64,000 nt of DNA from Blepharisma stoltei (taxonomy: Eukaryota > Ciliophora > Heterotrichea > Heterotrichida > Blepharismidae), in contig CAJZBQ010000044.1 in NCBI GenBank assembly GCA_914767885.1, forward strand, positions 310,001-374,000, in the 5' to 3' direction. Shown here one piece after another: positions 44,573-55,354 of this stretch. The notes under the pieces are model-generated. The model saw only the letters and a program-made list of their open reading frames with translations. It did no database searches and was not told where the DNA came from. A program made the translations under genes and the position numbers. Within the stretch, counting starts at the first letter, position 1; each line of letters starts with the position of its first letter.

Positions 44573-44831
44573 ATTACTTTACTTAAGGGGATCTCATAAA
44601 TAATCTATAAACTTGGGAAAAAATAATTTGATAAATCAATTTCTTTATTTGAATTTTTTTTTATTTATTTTCTTAACTATTATTTTTAGAGATTGGGTTA
44701 GCTTTTTGAACTTAGTCATTAAATTTTGATTTATCTAACTTGCTGAAAATTTTTTTATTAAATTGATTTATGATAAAAAATAAAAATCTGCAAATGTTTT
44801 CTTGCCAAGTGTCAGATTAAGACAGAGTAAA

Positions 44832-45539
44832 ATGGAGCTTCTCAGACTTGAAGATCTCGATCATAGTGGAAGCATCAAAGATGGCTTGCCAAAAGAAAAA
44901 GAGCTAGAGCTCTTAAACGAATCTTTAGTCCTTATCAGAGACATTGGTGAAAAAGCTAGAAGTACCCAAGTTTGTATCGCTACTGCACAAGTCTACTTCC
45001 AAAAAGTAAAATTCACATAGTTCGCCTATAAAAGGCCCTATAGAAAATTCAATCGCCACTTTATGGCAGCTGTGTGCTTGATTTTAGCTTCAAAAGCAAA
45101 CGAGGAGTCTAAACGCTTTGAAGAAATTTGCAAGATTTATATGACTGTTATGAATGAGCATAAAGGTCTTAGAACCCAGCCTGAGGTACCGAGCAGTGTA
45201 ATAGAAAAATTGAGAAAACAATTTGTTGAGTGTGAATATCAGCTTTTAATGGAAATTGATTTTCAATTTATAGTCTCAATGCCATATCATCACATTTCAC
45301 AGTTCTGCAGAACTTTAAGAGATTTTGAGCCTCAAATCAGAGACACATTTTTAAAAGTGGCTTATAATTTCGCCAATGATAGCTTTCTTACACAAGTTCC
45401 GCTAATCAGGGATGCAAATAGTATTGCATACGCCTGCATATATTTGGCTAGTAAATACATAGAAATAGATGTAAATGTAGACGCGGATCCAGTAGCAGTT
45501 AATTTGATATTGGATCAGTACCAGCAATATAATAGGTAA
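44832..45539 (+). CDS. Cyclin box protein (cyclin K/T/L-like)
   Basis: Partner of a cyclin-dependent kinase, probably transcription-associated. Cyclin box: STQVCIATAQVYFQKFAYKRPYRKFNRHFMAAVCLILASKANEES follows the C/K/T/L pattern. A 15-nt GT-AG intron (45006-45020) removes an in-frame TAG and joins YFQK to FAYKRP. A second cyclin fold half runs to DQYQQYNR. About 230 aa, short but with both folds. The ATG at 44832 is the first in frame; an upstream GTG is not needed. Confidence 0.85.
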
Positions 45540-46180
45540 TGATGTGCTTTTCTATTAATTAAATAAATTTAATAAAATTATTAACATATTTCCAAAATTT
45601 AGCAATGATTAGTAAAACAATTTTAGGTAAGCCAGCGCATAAGGTAGCATTTGTCTAATATTGGATATTGATTTATATAAATCTTTATAAGTAGTAAACA
45701 TACAAATAATCCTAAATTTACTTTTACTATGCGTTTCTTAGTATATGAGATTTCTTAAGGACTCCTATCAGCTGACTTGTGTTTCATTGTGGTAAAAAAA
45801 TTCACTAGTAAATAATTGTAGATGCAAGCCTTTATATGTGATCTTTTTCTCACACTTTGAGGAATTTCCAAATATGAGATTCTATAAGAAATTTGTCCAA
45901 GAGAGTATATGAAACAACTTAAGATTCATTTTATTAATGTGTTTCTTTTTAATCATCCCTAAATTCATGAAAACTCCAATAATAATTATCTCAAAAACTT
46001 AATTACCTTATAGATAAGTTAAATTTTTACTAAATAAAGCTTAAATAAGTTTTTATTTAGTTTCTCAAGCATTTTCACAAAAATTCAAAAACTCTATTAC
46101 TAGAGCAAATTATAGACCTGAATTAATGCATTATCTTCTTTCTCAAACTTTTTTACAACTGATGAAATCACAAGCAATAG
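45540..46180. other. AT-rich intergenic stretch
   Basis: No gene or repeat recognised before the palindrome at 46181. Confidence 0.5.
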
Positions 46181-46414
46181 TATAGCCCAGGAACCGATAT
46201 TGATCGGTCTGGGTTAGGAGAATGCCTAGAAACTCTCCAAATTAATTATCCAACTCAAGGCGATGAGCCAACTTGGGGAGTTAGCAAATAAGCCCAATAT
46301 AAGGCATTTTTCAGCTCACCGATTTGGCTCGCTAACTTAAATTGGAGAATTAATTTGGAGAGTTTCTAGGTATTCTCCCAGCCCACGCCGATAAATATCG
46401 ATTCCTGGGCTATA
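46181..46414. repeat. Fold-back palindrome, family P2
   Basis: Imperfect arms of about 110 bp; ends TATAGCCCAGGAACCGATAT and ATATCGATTCCTGGGCTATA. The terminal TATAGCCC and arm content (CCAACTTGGGGAGTTAGCAA) are similar to the palindrome at 54027. Intergenic. Confidence 0.8.
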
Positions 46415-46417
46415 TTA

Positions 46418-46947
46418 TTAATTTAAAATTTGAATTAAATTAATATTCTCTTTAACCTTTATACAAGATTTCAAATTTTGTAACGCATTCTTACTCACAA
46501 TCCTCCTTTGCGAATAAAGCTATTGGAAAAAATACTGCATTTTGGTAAAAACCCGCCCACAGTGAGCAAACAAAAATTTTTACGAAAAAAAATATTTTAA
46601 TATATAAGTGATAATTATTATAATGAAATCTCTAGCTAATCTGTTTAATTTTAAACAGCTTACGTTAAATCATAATTTTTTTAAATTAAATTAATATTTG
46701 CTTTCCAATTTTGCGAATTGGGATTTTTTTAAACTTTGAAAACAATTTACTATAAAATTTATCATAAAGTTTTATAAAAACAAAACCCTCCATGAGCGAA
46801 CATTTTTTTTATTTGCTTAAGGAGGGAGGAGTTAGGTTTTTTAAATACCATTGAGTATCCCCATCTAATAAATGCATTTATATCGGCTAGTGATGTATTA
46901 AAATCTATTTTAAAACACAAATATCCCCAACGATATTTCAAAATCAT
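46418..46947 (-). CDS. Possible small gene hidden by a MITE
   Basis: From ATG 46947: MILKYRWGYLCFKIDFNTSL..INAFIRWGYSMVFKKP, then MITE A10. TA-to-TA removal (46492-46832) continues in frame as KNALQNLKSCIKVKENINLIQILN and stops at TAA 46418, about 62 aa. No known domain. Frame continuity over the IES is the only support. Confidence 0.35.
46492..46834. mobile_element. Family A MITE copy A10, diverged
   Basis: TA at 46492 and 46833; tandem end left (CCCGCCCACAGTGAGCAAAC inner copy), hairpin end right (CCATGAGCGAAC...TTGCTTAAGGAGG). Confidence 0.82.
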
Positions 46948-46969
46948 TCTAAATAAAAAATGAAAACAT

Positions 46970-47268
46970 TAACTCCCCGTTGAACAAAAAATTTAGATTT
47001 ATTTTTATAATTTTTATAGTACAAATTTTTTTAAAAATAAAAATAAAATCCCAATCACAAAAATTGGAAAGTAAAAATTAATTTAATTTTGGTTTTTAAT
47101 ATGCAAGTTGTTTACAATGCAACAGAATTAGTTAGAGATTTGTTATCATAATTATCACTTAAATATTAAAAGTGTTTTATAAAAAAATTTTTGTTCAGCC
47201 ACGGAGTGTGGATTTTGGCAAAAAATAGGGATTTTTCCAATGATTTTGTTTGCTAACAGAAGCTTTAG
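46970..47268. mobile_element. Family A MITE copy A11, strongly diverged
   Basis: Left end TAACTCCCCGTTGAAC, right tandem motifs GTTCAGCCACGGAGTGTGG and TTGTTTGCTAACAGAAGC. The left hairpin is lost. The right boundary is approximate. Confidence 0.7.
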
Positions 47269-47604
47269 TAAGTACATAATAATAAAATGGCATTGATGGA
47301 TAAATTATCTCCTAGAAGTTTTATATACCATGCTATTTTATTATAAAATGGTTCAGATTTCCCAATGGCCAGCTTCCCAGCTATGCTAGAAAAGATTCAC
47401 CACATAGGGTTGAAGGCCATGGTATTTCGATTTTATGGGTCATATTTTTTTTTATTTATATATATTTCTGACCCCCTTGGAGCCAAACGGCAAGCTAAAC
47501 ACTGACATAATAAATAAGCAAGAAAACTTTAATCACTAAACAGTATTGGGCTCTCAAATTCAAAGATCTATTTAAGATAATCACATTACACTCGAATTGC
47601 TCAT
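47269..47604. other. Intergenic, nothing clear
   Basis: A slightly GC-richer patch (47370-47430) and an AT run; no frame or inverted ends recognised. Confidence 0.4.
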
Positions 47605-47649
47605 TTGATAGCTATAATTTGCAAAGAAAAAAACATAAATAAACAAAAA

Positions 47650-47994
47650 ATGGTTTACTTGTGTACTTACCCCGAGTGTAAGAAAAGATTGAGCTCTAAA
47701 TACAACCTGAAAAGACACATAGAATGCTGCCATAAGAAAATACGGCGCTTTGAATGCATGGTCTGCTTTAAAAAGTTTTCATCAGCCCAAAATTTAAAGG
47801 AGCACATGTTCCTCCACGACGATATACAGCAGCAAGAACAAATTAAAATGCCAGAAAATTACGTTCCAGATCGTAATATTGGCGTCCCTAAACTTACAGA
47901 TTTAGTCTTTCTTTCCATAGACCCAGAAATCCGCCCACTGATGAAGGTTATACGTTTATACCCTTATGCACCAGTTACTGTGACTAAAATATAA
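47650..47994 (+). CDS. C2H2 zinc finger protein, paralogue of the gene at 638
   Basis: Two C2H2 fingers: CTYPECKKRLSSKYNLKRHIECCH and CMVCFKKFSSAQNLKEHMFLH. The third finger of the 638 paralogue is absent. The C-terminal tail (VPKLTDLVFLSIDPEIRPL...YAPVTV) is similar in tone to the paralogue's tail (KLTWLIKDEIPKIYQVP). The ATG at 47650 lies directly before finger 1; an upstream ATG-like start at 47605 adds a non-conserved lysine-rich piece. Function unknown. Confidence 0.75.
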   Translation: MVYLCTYPECKKRLSSKYNLKRHIECCHKKIRRFECMVCFKKFSSAQNLKEHMFLHDDIQQQEQIKMPENYVPDRNIGVPKLTDLVFLSIDPEIRPLMKVIRLYPYAPVTVTKI

Positions 47995-48129
47995 CCACTT
48001 AAATTTTTAAGAATTTTCAATTATAATTCGTTTTTGTGCTTTATTGGATGAAAAATTTTAATCTAGCTTAATTTGTCGATTAATTTAGCATTGCCATTAT
48101 TAAAGTCTAAAATAACGTATAGTTTAAAT

Positions 48130-50887
48130 CTATCTGATGCCTTTAGCAAAAAACTCATAAGAAATCACGCCTAGTAGCTTGCCAGAGCTTGTGACATAGA
48201 TTTGCATAAGTCCCAGCATTAAGAACAGGTAATGTACTTTTGCTAAAGAAGTAGACTCTGACACTGATAATGGCGCATTATTGAGGCGCAGCAAAGGTGA
48301 CCTAAAATCGACTTCACTGCTCCAAAACTTGTCAATTTGCTCTCTTGACTGCTCACTTATGTCGAAAATCACTCCTTCGCCCTTTGGATGTGTAATTTCT
48401 CTCGCAATATCTTGTTTTGCTTCTTGAGATATCCCTTCTGTGTCTAATTCATAGCATGCCGTTAAGTAATTTTTTATACTTGCAATACTAACGTCTGCTA
48501 TAATGTAGCCTTCAGTGTCAACGACTGGAATTCTTGTAAATCCAGTGATGTTTTTAACGGCATCGAGCAAATCTTTTAGAGAGCATGGGTAAATGATAGA
48601 AGTTATACTTGTATCCAGCATATCTTTTGCATGATATGAGTAGACATCTGAAGCTCTGAAAGCAGGAAGATATGGCAAGCCTCTGAGGCCTAAAAATGCA
48701 TCATAAATGCTTGTATTCAATGTAAATCCAATTGTGTAAGCAATCACGCAGCTGATGCACATAGGAATCAGATATTGGATTGAGCCAGTTATTTCAAATA
48801 CTATAATAGCAACAGAAATTGTGTGGGTTGCTGAAGCAACTAATGCTGCTGCTCCAACTGCTGAAAAAATCCCTGCTGGAACTGTATCCCCTGTCAGAGA
48901 TGAAATTTCTCCAAAAAATCTCCCTACAACTGCCCCGAGTACTAAAACAGGCATAAAAAAGCCAGCAGGTGTGTTAGCACTAATATCCATCCCGCTCAAA
49001 AGAAATTTCAAAAAAAATAAAGCAGCAATCGTGGGGATCGGACTTGATGTTCCCCAAACTCCAGGTGTCCGATAAAGATCGCCAAGTTCATCTGTTCCAA
49101 AAAGATGGTTTAGTAGCTTTCTGTCACTATTTTGGAGCCATGGAATAAAAAACACAAAGCATGCAGTCGTAGTAGCTAAAAAGCAAGCATATCTATATCG
49201 TTTATGTAGCCAGGGGATAACTTTTCTATTCCTATACCAAACAAGCCTTTTTCCAAATTCTACAAATGCTGATCCCATGAATCCGCAAACGACGCCCATA
49301 GCGATAAAGAGAAAGATATCAAGATTATAGTGATACTTTGGATAGTCAGTTTTTTCTACTAACTCCCCATATTCGAGGGCAAACAAATTTTTGCTCTTGG
49401 AAGTCAATTTTTTAGGGATTTAACGCAAAATTTAATTTAATTTATAAAATTTATCTTTTAAAATGCAAATTCAATAGAACTCGTTTGAGAGTTAATTATA
49501 TTAATTATCACTTATATATTTCATAAAAAACAAATTATATTAAAAAATTTTTGTTCACTCGCGGAGTGGGTCTTTGGCCAAAAATAGAGATTTTCAATGG
49601 TTGTGTCCATTTATGGAGGAGGGAGTAAATCAGTTATCCCTAATAAATGCAGAAGCCAAAATGTTATTGTGCTGACAACTCCACAAAATGAGGCTCTCCA
49701 TAAATTGTTAACAATATAAAATGATGCAGTAACTTCAATGCTAAAAATAACCCCTCCAATTGGCGTTCCAAATGTTGCTGCCACTCCTGCTGCAACAGAT
49801 GCTGCCATAATTTGATTTCTGTAAGTCGTATTATTTCTAACTCCCTCCTTTAAATTAGAACAGATTATTTTTTTTGGCTATTTTAACCCTTGAATTTGAA
49901 CAAAAATTTATTTCAATAGGAAAAGTTTTTATATGAAAATACTATTTTTTATTAGATTAGTTTGACCTAATTAAATTTGAGGAGTGCATATAATATTATT
50001 TAAGCAGTTTTCACACTGTATCAATTATTTTTTTAAATTAATTCTTCATAAAAATAAATATAAAATTAAAAATATTATGTTTAAATTTTTCAAAAATTTG
50101 ATAAAATTTTGTTTATACAGACAAATTTAAATTAACTCTTACCCTTTGAAATTGGAATAGAATTTTGGTTCCAAATTAAAGGGGATAAGATGTTTTAAAA
50201 AGTCTAGAGTTAAAAGTCTATCTGCGACAATTGCTGCCAAATGAACAAATGGTCCACATCTTCCAATCATAAGTCCTGATCCAAGTGCAAGAGAAAGTCC
50301 ACACACCTTTGCAAATAGACATTTCCAATTCAAAAAATTAGGCAGCTCAACTCCTGCAAGAAAAACTTTAATTTCAGCAATTCCTGCGCCTTCAGCTGCT
50401 TGGCTAACATACTCCCCGAAAGACGCTGCACCTAAGACAAGAACTATTGCAGTAGAGACCCAAACAAATAAACCTAAAATAGGTTCATCAATATTAAAAG
50501 CAATATACTTTCTCCCCATAACCATTTCTTGGCTTGCTAAGTCTACTATAAATGCTAAAAACGCTGTTATCACTGCAGTCAAAAACATAGCGATCCATGA
50601 AGAAAAGCTCAGTACATGAAAATTTGCGATTCAGCTATGCTGAAATACCTCAATTTGCTACCATATTAACTAATATATTAATTTATGAGGCAAACTTTGC
50701 AAAATACTATATGAATTTTTGATTCTGGTATTGGAGGTTCAAGAAATGTTCTTGCATTTACTTCTTCAATTTTAGTAAAGTAGTCAGTCAATAAATAGTT
50801 TTCTCTTGTATATCTCGATCCAACTGGCACTACTTCTTGAACTATTTCACTTCTATCGTCAAGCCTCTGATATGAAGCAGGCTCCAT
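48130..50887 (-). CDS. CLC-type chloride channel/transporter with CBS domains, split by three IESs
   Basis: About 10-12 membrane segments then two CBS domains (KDMLDTSITSIIYPC...; PLSVSESTSLAKVHYLFLM). Ion-pathway motifs: GAGIAEIK (usually GSGIPEIK), GRCGPFVH (usually GREGPFVH), AAGVAATFGTPIGGVIFSIE, and NTPAGFFMPVLVLGA. The gating glutamate of GREGP is Cys here. ATG 50887 begins MEPASYQRLDDR. Three TA-to-TA excisions (50646-50704, 49838-50185, 49360-49625) join IHIVFQHSW, LKHLRNNTTYRNQIM and GITDLVEKTDYPKY, all in frame. TGA Trp codons occur in the first exon pair. Ends TAA 48130. Confidence 0.92.
49360..49627. mobile_element. Family A MITE copy A12, truncated, in the CLC gene
   Basis: TA at 49360 and 49626; 266 bp. 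Hairpin end left, tandem end right, both diverged. Excision keeps the CLC frame. Confidence 0.92.
49838..50187. mobile_element. Family B MITE copy B2 in the CLC gene
   Basis: TA at 49838 and 50186; 348 bp. Ends CTCCCTCCTTTAAATTAGAA and GGAACC..AATTAAAGGGG are inverted; inner copies of the same motif (ACCCTTGAATTTGAAC, ACCCTTTGAAATTGGAA) sit about 45 bp inside each end. Excision keeps the CLC frame. Confidence 0.92.
50646..50704. other. Short non-repetitive IES (59 bp) in the CLC gene
   Basis: Removes four in-frame stops between the cytoplasmic N-terminus and the first membrane segment. On the gene strand both junctions read GTATTT, so the pointer is at least TA within a 6-bp direct repeat. 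It has no inverted ends and no copy elsewhere here, and matches the class of short unique IESs. Confidence 0.75.
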
Positions 50888-50927
50888 ACAATAATATAAG
50901 AAATTATTACTTAAAATTAACTGGTAA

Positions 50928-51437
50928 TTAATTTTGGATAATATTAAAATTGATCCCTCTTGCCCAAAAATATTCTTCTTGTAGCCAAGCCTCGTGCTCA
51001 CTGATTGGTACTAAGTTTTCCTTGTATTCTTCTGATAAAGTTTCTTTGTCTTTTAGCCTGAGCGTGATTGCGATTTTCATGCATATAATTTCAGTGAGGG
51101 TTTTAATGTCAAGCCTTTGTGAAGCAAGCAGAAGTTTGAGCAGAGACTCAATTTCAATCCCTTCGACAAACTCAGCATCCCAAGTATCATATAAGTGACT
51201 TACTAAATCTCCTGAATTTAGATGGCATGAAGCTAGATTTAGAGGTTTGAATTCATGATGCTCTAAATATGTTAGGATAAGTCTTAAGGGCTCATCGTCG
51301 ATTTCAAGAGGCTCGAGGTGGATTTGGGATTCATAGTCAGGGCTCTCTTTTAAAGGTTCTGATACGTCTAGAATAGAGATTGGAACTGTAAATACAGTCC
51401 CTTCATAAGAAACGAGTTGGATTGTTTGTCCCTCCAT
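50928..51437 (-). CDS. SKP1-like protein (divergent)
   Basis: BTB/POZ-type N-terminus IQLVSYEGTVFTVPISIL and the SKP1 C-terminal signature WDAEFVEGIEIESLLKLLLASQRLDIKTLTEIICMKIA, followed by the ETLSEEY..LVPISEHEAWLQEEYFWA stretch replacing the usual F-box-binding helices (EEIRKTFNI.NDFTPEEE..). SKP1 links F-box proteins to cullin 1. 169 aa, normal length. With the cullin and RBX1 genes 21-25 kb away, three SCF-type parts lie in one window. Elongin C is less likely because of length. It is followed by the CLC gene on the same strand. Confidence 0.75.
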   Translation of the reverse strand: MEGQTIQLVSYEGTVFTVPISILDVSEPLKESPDYESQIHLEPLEIDDEPLRLILTYLEHHEFKPLNLASCHLNSGDLVSHLYDTWDAEFVEGIEIESLLKLLLASQRLDIKTLTEIICMKIAITLRLKDKETLSEEYKENLVPISEHEAWLQEEYFWARGINFNIIQN

Positions 51438-51463
51438 TTTATCAAATTTTTATTAGATTTATT

Positions 51464-51822
51464 TACTCCCCCCCTCTCCATGAATAAACAAAAAAATTTT
51501 GTTCACTAACGGAGGGGGTTAATTTTTTTTTTTTAAAAAATTTATATATAAATTTTATAGAAAAATTTTTTTTTTCGAAATTTTAAAAAAATCCCACTTC
51601 TCGAAAACTGGAAGGCAAATATTAATTTAATTTGTAAATTTATGTTTTAAAAACGCAATTTGTTTAAAATTAAACAGAATTAGCTCGAATTTCATGATAA
51701 TAGGATCACTTATATATCAAAATTTTCTATTAAAAAAATTTTTGTTCACTCACCGAGGGTGGGTTTTTGTGCAAAAAATAGGGATTTTTCTAGTGGTTTT
51801 GTTCACTCACAGAGGGGGAGTA
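51464..51822. mobile_element. Family A MITE copy A13
   Basis: TA at 51464 and 51821. Hairpin end left, tandem end right; lies 26 bp upstream of the SKP1-like start, in its presumed promoter. Confidence 0.9.
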
Positions 51823-52036
51823 AGAATTATTCTTTGCTTTTATTTTTGGCCCTTACTCCTACGTATTAACGAAATGCTATAAATTGTTTTCTTGAATGAC
51901 TTATGTATATATTTTATCTAAATTCCCTGAAATTATATTCTACTTTCATAAAAAATTATTAAAACTTAATAAAATAAATCTGATTAAATTTTAAATATAT
52001 AAGATGAGTCAGTTTCCATTTTCTTCCGTATAATTT

Positions 52037-53980
52037 CTAAATAGCAATTACTGCAAAAACAACGCTTCGTATCGGTTTTAATGCTACACATATTTCTTCG
52101 TCAGTTGGCTCACTCATAGCTGCCACTGTTGGACAAAGTGGATTACAGTCCATGTTTATCCAATGATTTTGCAGTATTTCAAACATTTTTATCCTTGTTT
52201 CCGGATTCTTGTCGAGAAGCCTTCCAATTAAGTATCTCAATTCAGCTGAAATCGGCATACTTGGATCAAATTCCAATTGGAAATTCTGAATTGCTTCAAA
52301 AATTCCAGCTAAAGAATCAGCTGTATATGGAAGTTTTTTATATACTAGCGCATATAATGTAAGACCTAAAGCCCAAATATCTGCAGCTTTCCCAGAAAAA
52401 TCTTCCGACTCCGCAGAGCAGCATTCTGGAGGGAAAAATTGATAAGTCCCAATAGTTTTGCTTTGTCTATCTGAATCTCCAAAAATTTGAGCTTGTCCAA
52501 AGTCTCCGATTTTAACATTCCATTCATCTGTAAGCAAAATATTTTGAGGTTTTATATCTCTATGGACAATATTGTGAGAGTGCAAATATTCCAATCCACA
52601 AACCATGTCTCTAAAAAATTTCCGAAGCTGCTGTTCTCTAACTCTCCTATATTTTTGGAAAATTAATCCCTTTTAAGTGAGCAAAAGATTTTCTAAAATA
52701 ATATTATTATTTTTATATATAATTAATAATTGCTATAGCGAGATCTTTGCTTGACTGCCATAAGATTTTTGTTTTAAATATTTTTCAAATTTGTATTTCT
52801 AAAATTTAAAAAAATTATAACTCGTTTTAGATATTCCTTCGCCATTTTGTATTTTAGGTTAATTTTTGAATTATCACATATAGTACCACTGTTATTTGGC
52901 GGTTGGAAAGCCTGTTAAAAACGATTTGGTTTGTCGAACTTATAACGTTACATTTTTTATTGAACTGGCATTTCATAAATAAAATTCCATGAGGGAGAGA
53001 AAATTAGCAGAGCTAATTTCTCTCGAACCGAATGCCATTTTATTTATGGGGTTAGGTTTTCACTCGAGAACTTCTGGACAGCAATAGCGGTTTAACTCTG
53101 GGGATAACCAGAGGAACTGCTCCTCAGTCCTCTCAAGATTTCGGGGTTTTACCTCTCAGCACATCTCAACGGGAAGATGACCCTTAGGCGGAACACGCGC
53201 AGGAGCTGAGTCGAGACAAGGGCGACGGCATCGCGCCGGGTGAGACGTGCAGCAAGCTGGTGAAGCAGGAGTTGATAAAAGGCTTGGCCAGGGCTGACCT
53301 GTTCCAAGATGGCTCGCCTACGTCACTAGTTTTGCCATAGGCCCTTTTGGGCTGCGGCACTAGACACCTTAAAAACCAGATAATTAATTAAGTAAGTAAG
53401 TAAGATACTGGTATTTCAGGTCCAAAGCCCAAAAAAGCTCTTAATGTAAATCTTAAAAGGAAGCTGTATATAGTTTTAATATAAAAATTTTTCAAAAAAA
53501 AACTTCTCTTCCACCCTTAAAGGTGGGATTAAGAACTCCTGAAGGGTTTCAAGGAAAATAAAATGAGCTCGTGTCAGGGTTTCATTCCATAATTGCTCCT
53601 TTTCCACAATAATCAAGGACCATATACAGCTTATCTCTCTCGTCATCATCAATTACTTCATGCAATTTTACAGCATTGATATGATTAAATTTCTTCATCA
53701 TAGCGATTTCTCTTGCAACGTCTTGCATTGCACTTGTTGCTGTCATTTCGCCGTTTTGGTTTCTGTGAAAATCGCGCTTTCTCCGAAGCAGCGCTTTATT
53801 ATAAATTTTCACAGCGTATAAATTATTTTCATATTTGCATAATTTGACCTTTCCAAAGGCACCTTCTCCTAAATTTTTAATTAGAGAGTATTGGTTTACG
53901 GTTGCATTTCCATCTTCGTCTAGGCCTCTTTTGACTTCATGTGTTTCTCTTACAATATGTTTGCACTCTTCTTCTTCCAT
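52037..53980 (-). CDS. CaMKK-like Ser/Thr protein kinase, split by an IES
   Basis: Kinase motifs: LGEGAFGKVKL loop, AVKIYNK Lys, HINAVKLHEVIDDDERDKLYMVLDYC, then after the IES HRDIKPQNIL, DFG, and APE-like FFPPE with DIWALGLTLY. The REIAMMKKFNH..VKLHEVIDD and KGAIMEW wording resembles CaMKK/SNF1-activating kinases. An RP-insert-like stretch (WNPDTSSFYFPWNPSG) follows MEW and uses two TGA Trp codons. TA-to-TA excision of 52639-53481 joins WKIF to REQQLRKFFRDMVCGLEYLHS in frame. The kinase ends PIRSVVFAVIAI, TAG 52037. Confidence 0.88.
52639..53483. mobile_element. IES in the kinase gene, MITE-like with a nested SINE
   Basis: TA at 52639 and 53482; 843 bp. The left end ACTCTCCTATATTTTTGG and an inner AAGTGAGCAAAAGATTTT resemble a decayed family A end. 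Retroelement R10 sits inside. The frame is restored by excision. Confidence 0.8.
52976..53406 (+). mobile_element. SINE-like retroelement R10 with inverted head, nested in the kinase IES
   Basis: Flanked by ACTGGCATTTCA (52964-52975) and ACTGGTATTTCA (53407-53418). The body (53048-53406) is collinear and about 90% identical with R2, ending ATAATTAATTAAGTAAGTAA. The 72-bp head (52976-53047) is the reverse complement of the R2 head. Confidence 0.9.
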
Positions 53981-54026
53981 TTTATAAAATCAAATCAATA
54001 AGTAAAAGTAGCAATTTCAGAATATT

Positions 54027-54262
54027 TATAGCCCATTCCCGGCTATAGATCGGGCTTAGCCCGATCTTTGCCGGGAAACTCGGGGGGTTGTCTCTGTCAC
54101 TTTGAGGTGACGAGTCAACTCCCCGAGTTGGCAAATCACCATATAGCGGCTATTTGCCAACTCGGGGAGTTGACTCGTCACCTCAAAGTGACAGAGACAA
54201 CCCCCCGAGTTTCCCGGCAAAGATCGGGCTAAGCCCGATCTATAGCCAGGAACGGGCTATAT
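54027..54262. repeat. Fold-back palindrome, family P2
   Basis: Two arms of about 115 bp, nearly perfect; ends TATAGCCCATTCCCGGCTAT and GCCAGGAACGGGCTATA. The arms contain CCCGATCTTTGCCGGGAAAC and GTCACCTCAAAGTGACAGAG. It would form a very stable hairpin. Just upstream of the kinase start (53980), so in its promoter unless removed. Confidence 0.9.
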
Positions 54263-54749
54263 TGGATTTAATTATTTGATGATAGTTCTAATTGGTTACT
54301 AAAAGCCAATATAATAAATCCGCGAAGAATTTTTGGATTTTAACGGCGAAATTTATTTTGGGTCGAGGAAATTATTGAGAAATTCAAGCAAAATATGACG
54401 GTATTTTATTCATTTCAAGTGAAAATAGCATAATTTATAGCAGAATTATTTATTTACTATGCATTAATTAATATCAGATCATGAAAGGGAAAGAAAGAAA
54501 CAAAATTAAATAGATCAATTTATTTATAAATAAACTAGCTAGAATCAGTATATGCAATAAAGTATAAATTATAAAACAAAACAAACCGTGTGAAAATAAA
54601 TAGTTTGACTTCTGTAGATGGTAGCTTACTTTCAGCGAAGTTAAGTTAAAAGTTTATAGACGTATTCAATTTAAAATTTTTATGTGAAGTATTTTACTAA
54701 TATTATAATCATAGCTCATTAAATAAGTGGTAGAGTAAAAATATTCCCT
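54263..54749. other. AT-rich intergenic stretch
   Basis: No feature recognised. Confidence 0.5.
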
Positions 54750-54999
54750 TACTCCCCCTCTCCATAAGTTAACAAAAAATTTTGCTCACTTACGGAGGGG
54801 TAATTTTTTTTGTATATAAATTTATACTATAATTATTTTTTTCGAAATTTAAAAAAATCCATTTTCGTTAGCAGAATTAGCATGCCTTATATATCGTATA
54901 TTTTTCATAAAAATTTTTATTTGCTCACACAGGGCGGATTTTTACACAAAAAATAGGGATTTTCCGATGGTTTTGTTCGCTAACGGAGGAGGGGAGCTA
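54750..54999. mobile_element. Family A MITE copy A14, truncated
   Basis: TA at 54750 and 54998; 248 bp. Hairpin end left, tandem end right; part of the interior is deleted. Confidence 0.85.
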
Positions 55000-55354
55000 G
55001 TTTAATTAAGTCACAGCTGTTATTAATCAATTATATATTATTGCTTATTAAATCTAGAGTAATAGATGGAAATAATTTTATCATAGATTCAATATGTGGA
55101 GTTAAAAATATTTACTTTTTATCTTCTAAGATCATCTAAAGACTATATAAGAAAAGTTCTAATTAGGCAATTTTAAGATCGGATTAATTAATATTAAATC
55201 TAAATTCTCTCACACTACAGCTTACCCTATTTATAGCAGAAATATCTCAACTTTACTACAATTATTCAAATAATAGATAAAAAAAATACTCGTTATAGTG
55301 GAAAGATATTTAATTAAGCATTAAATTTTTATTTATTAAATTTATTAGTAAATA
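55000..55354. other. AT-rich intergenic stretch
   Basis: No feature recognised. Confidence 0.5.
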
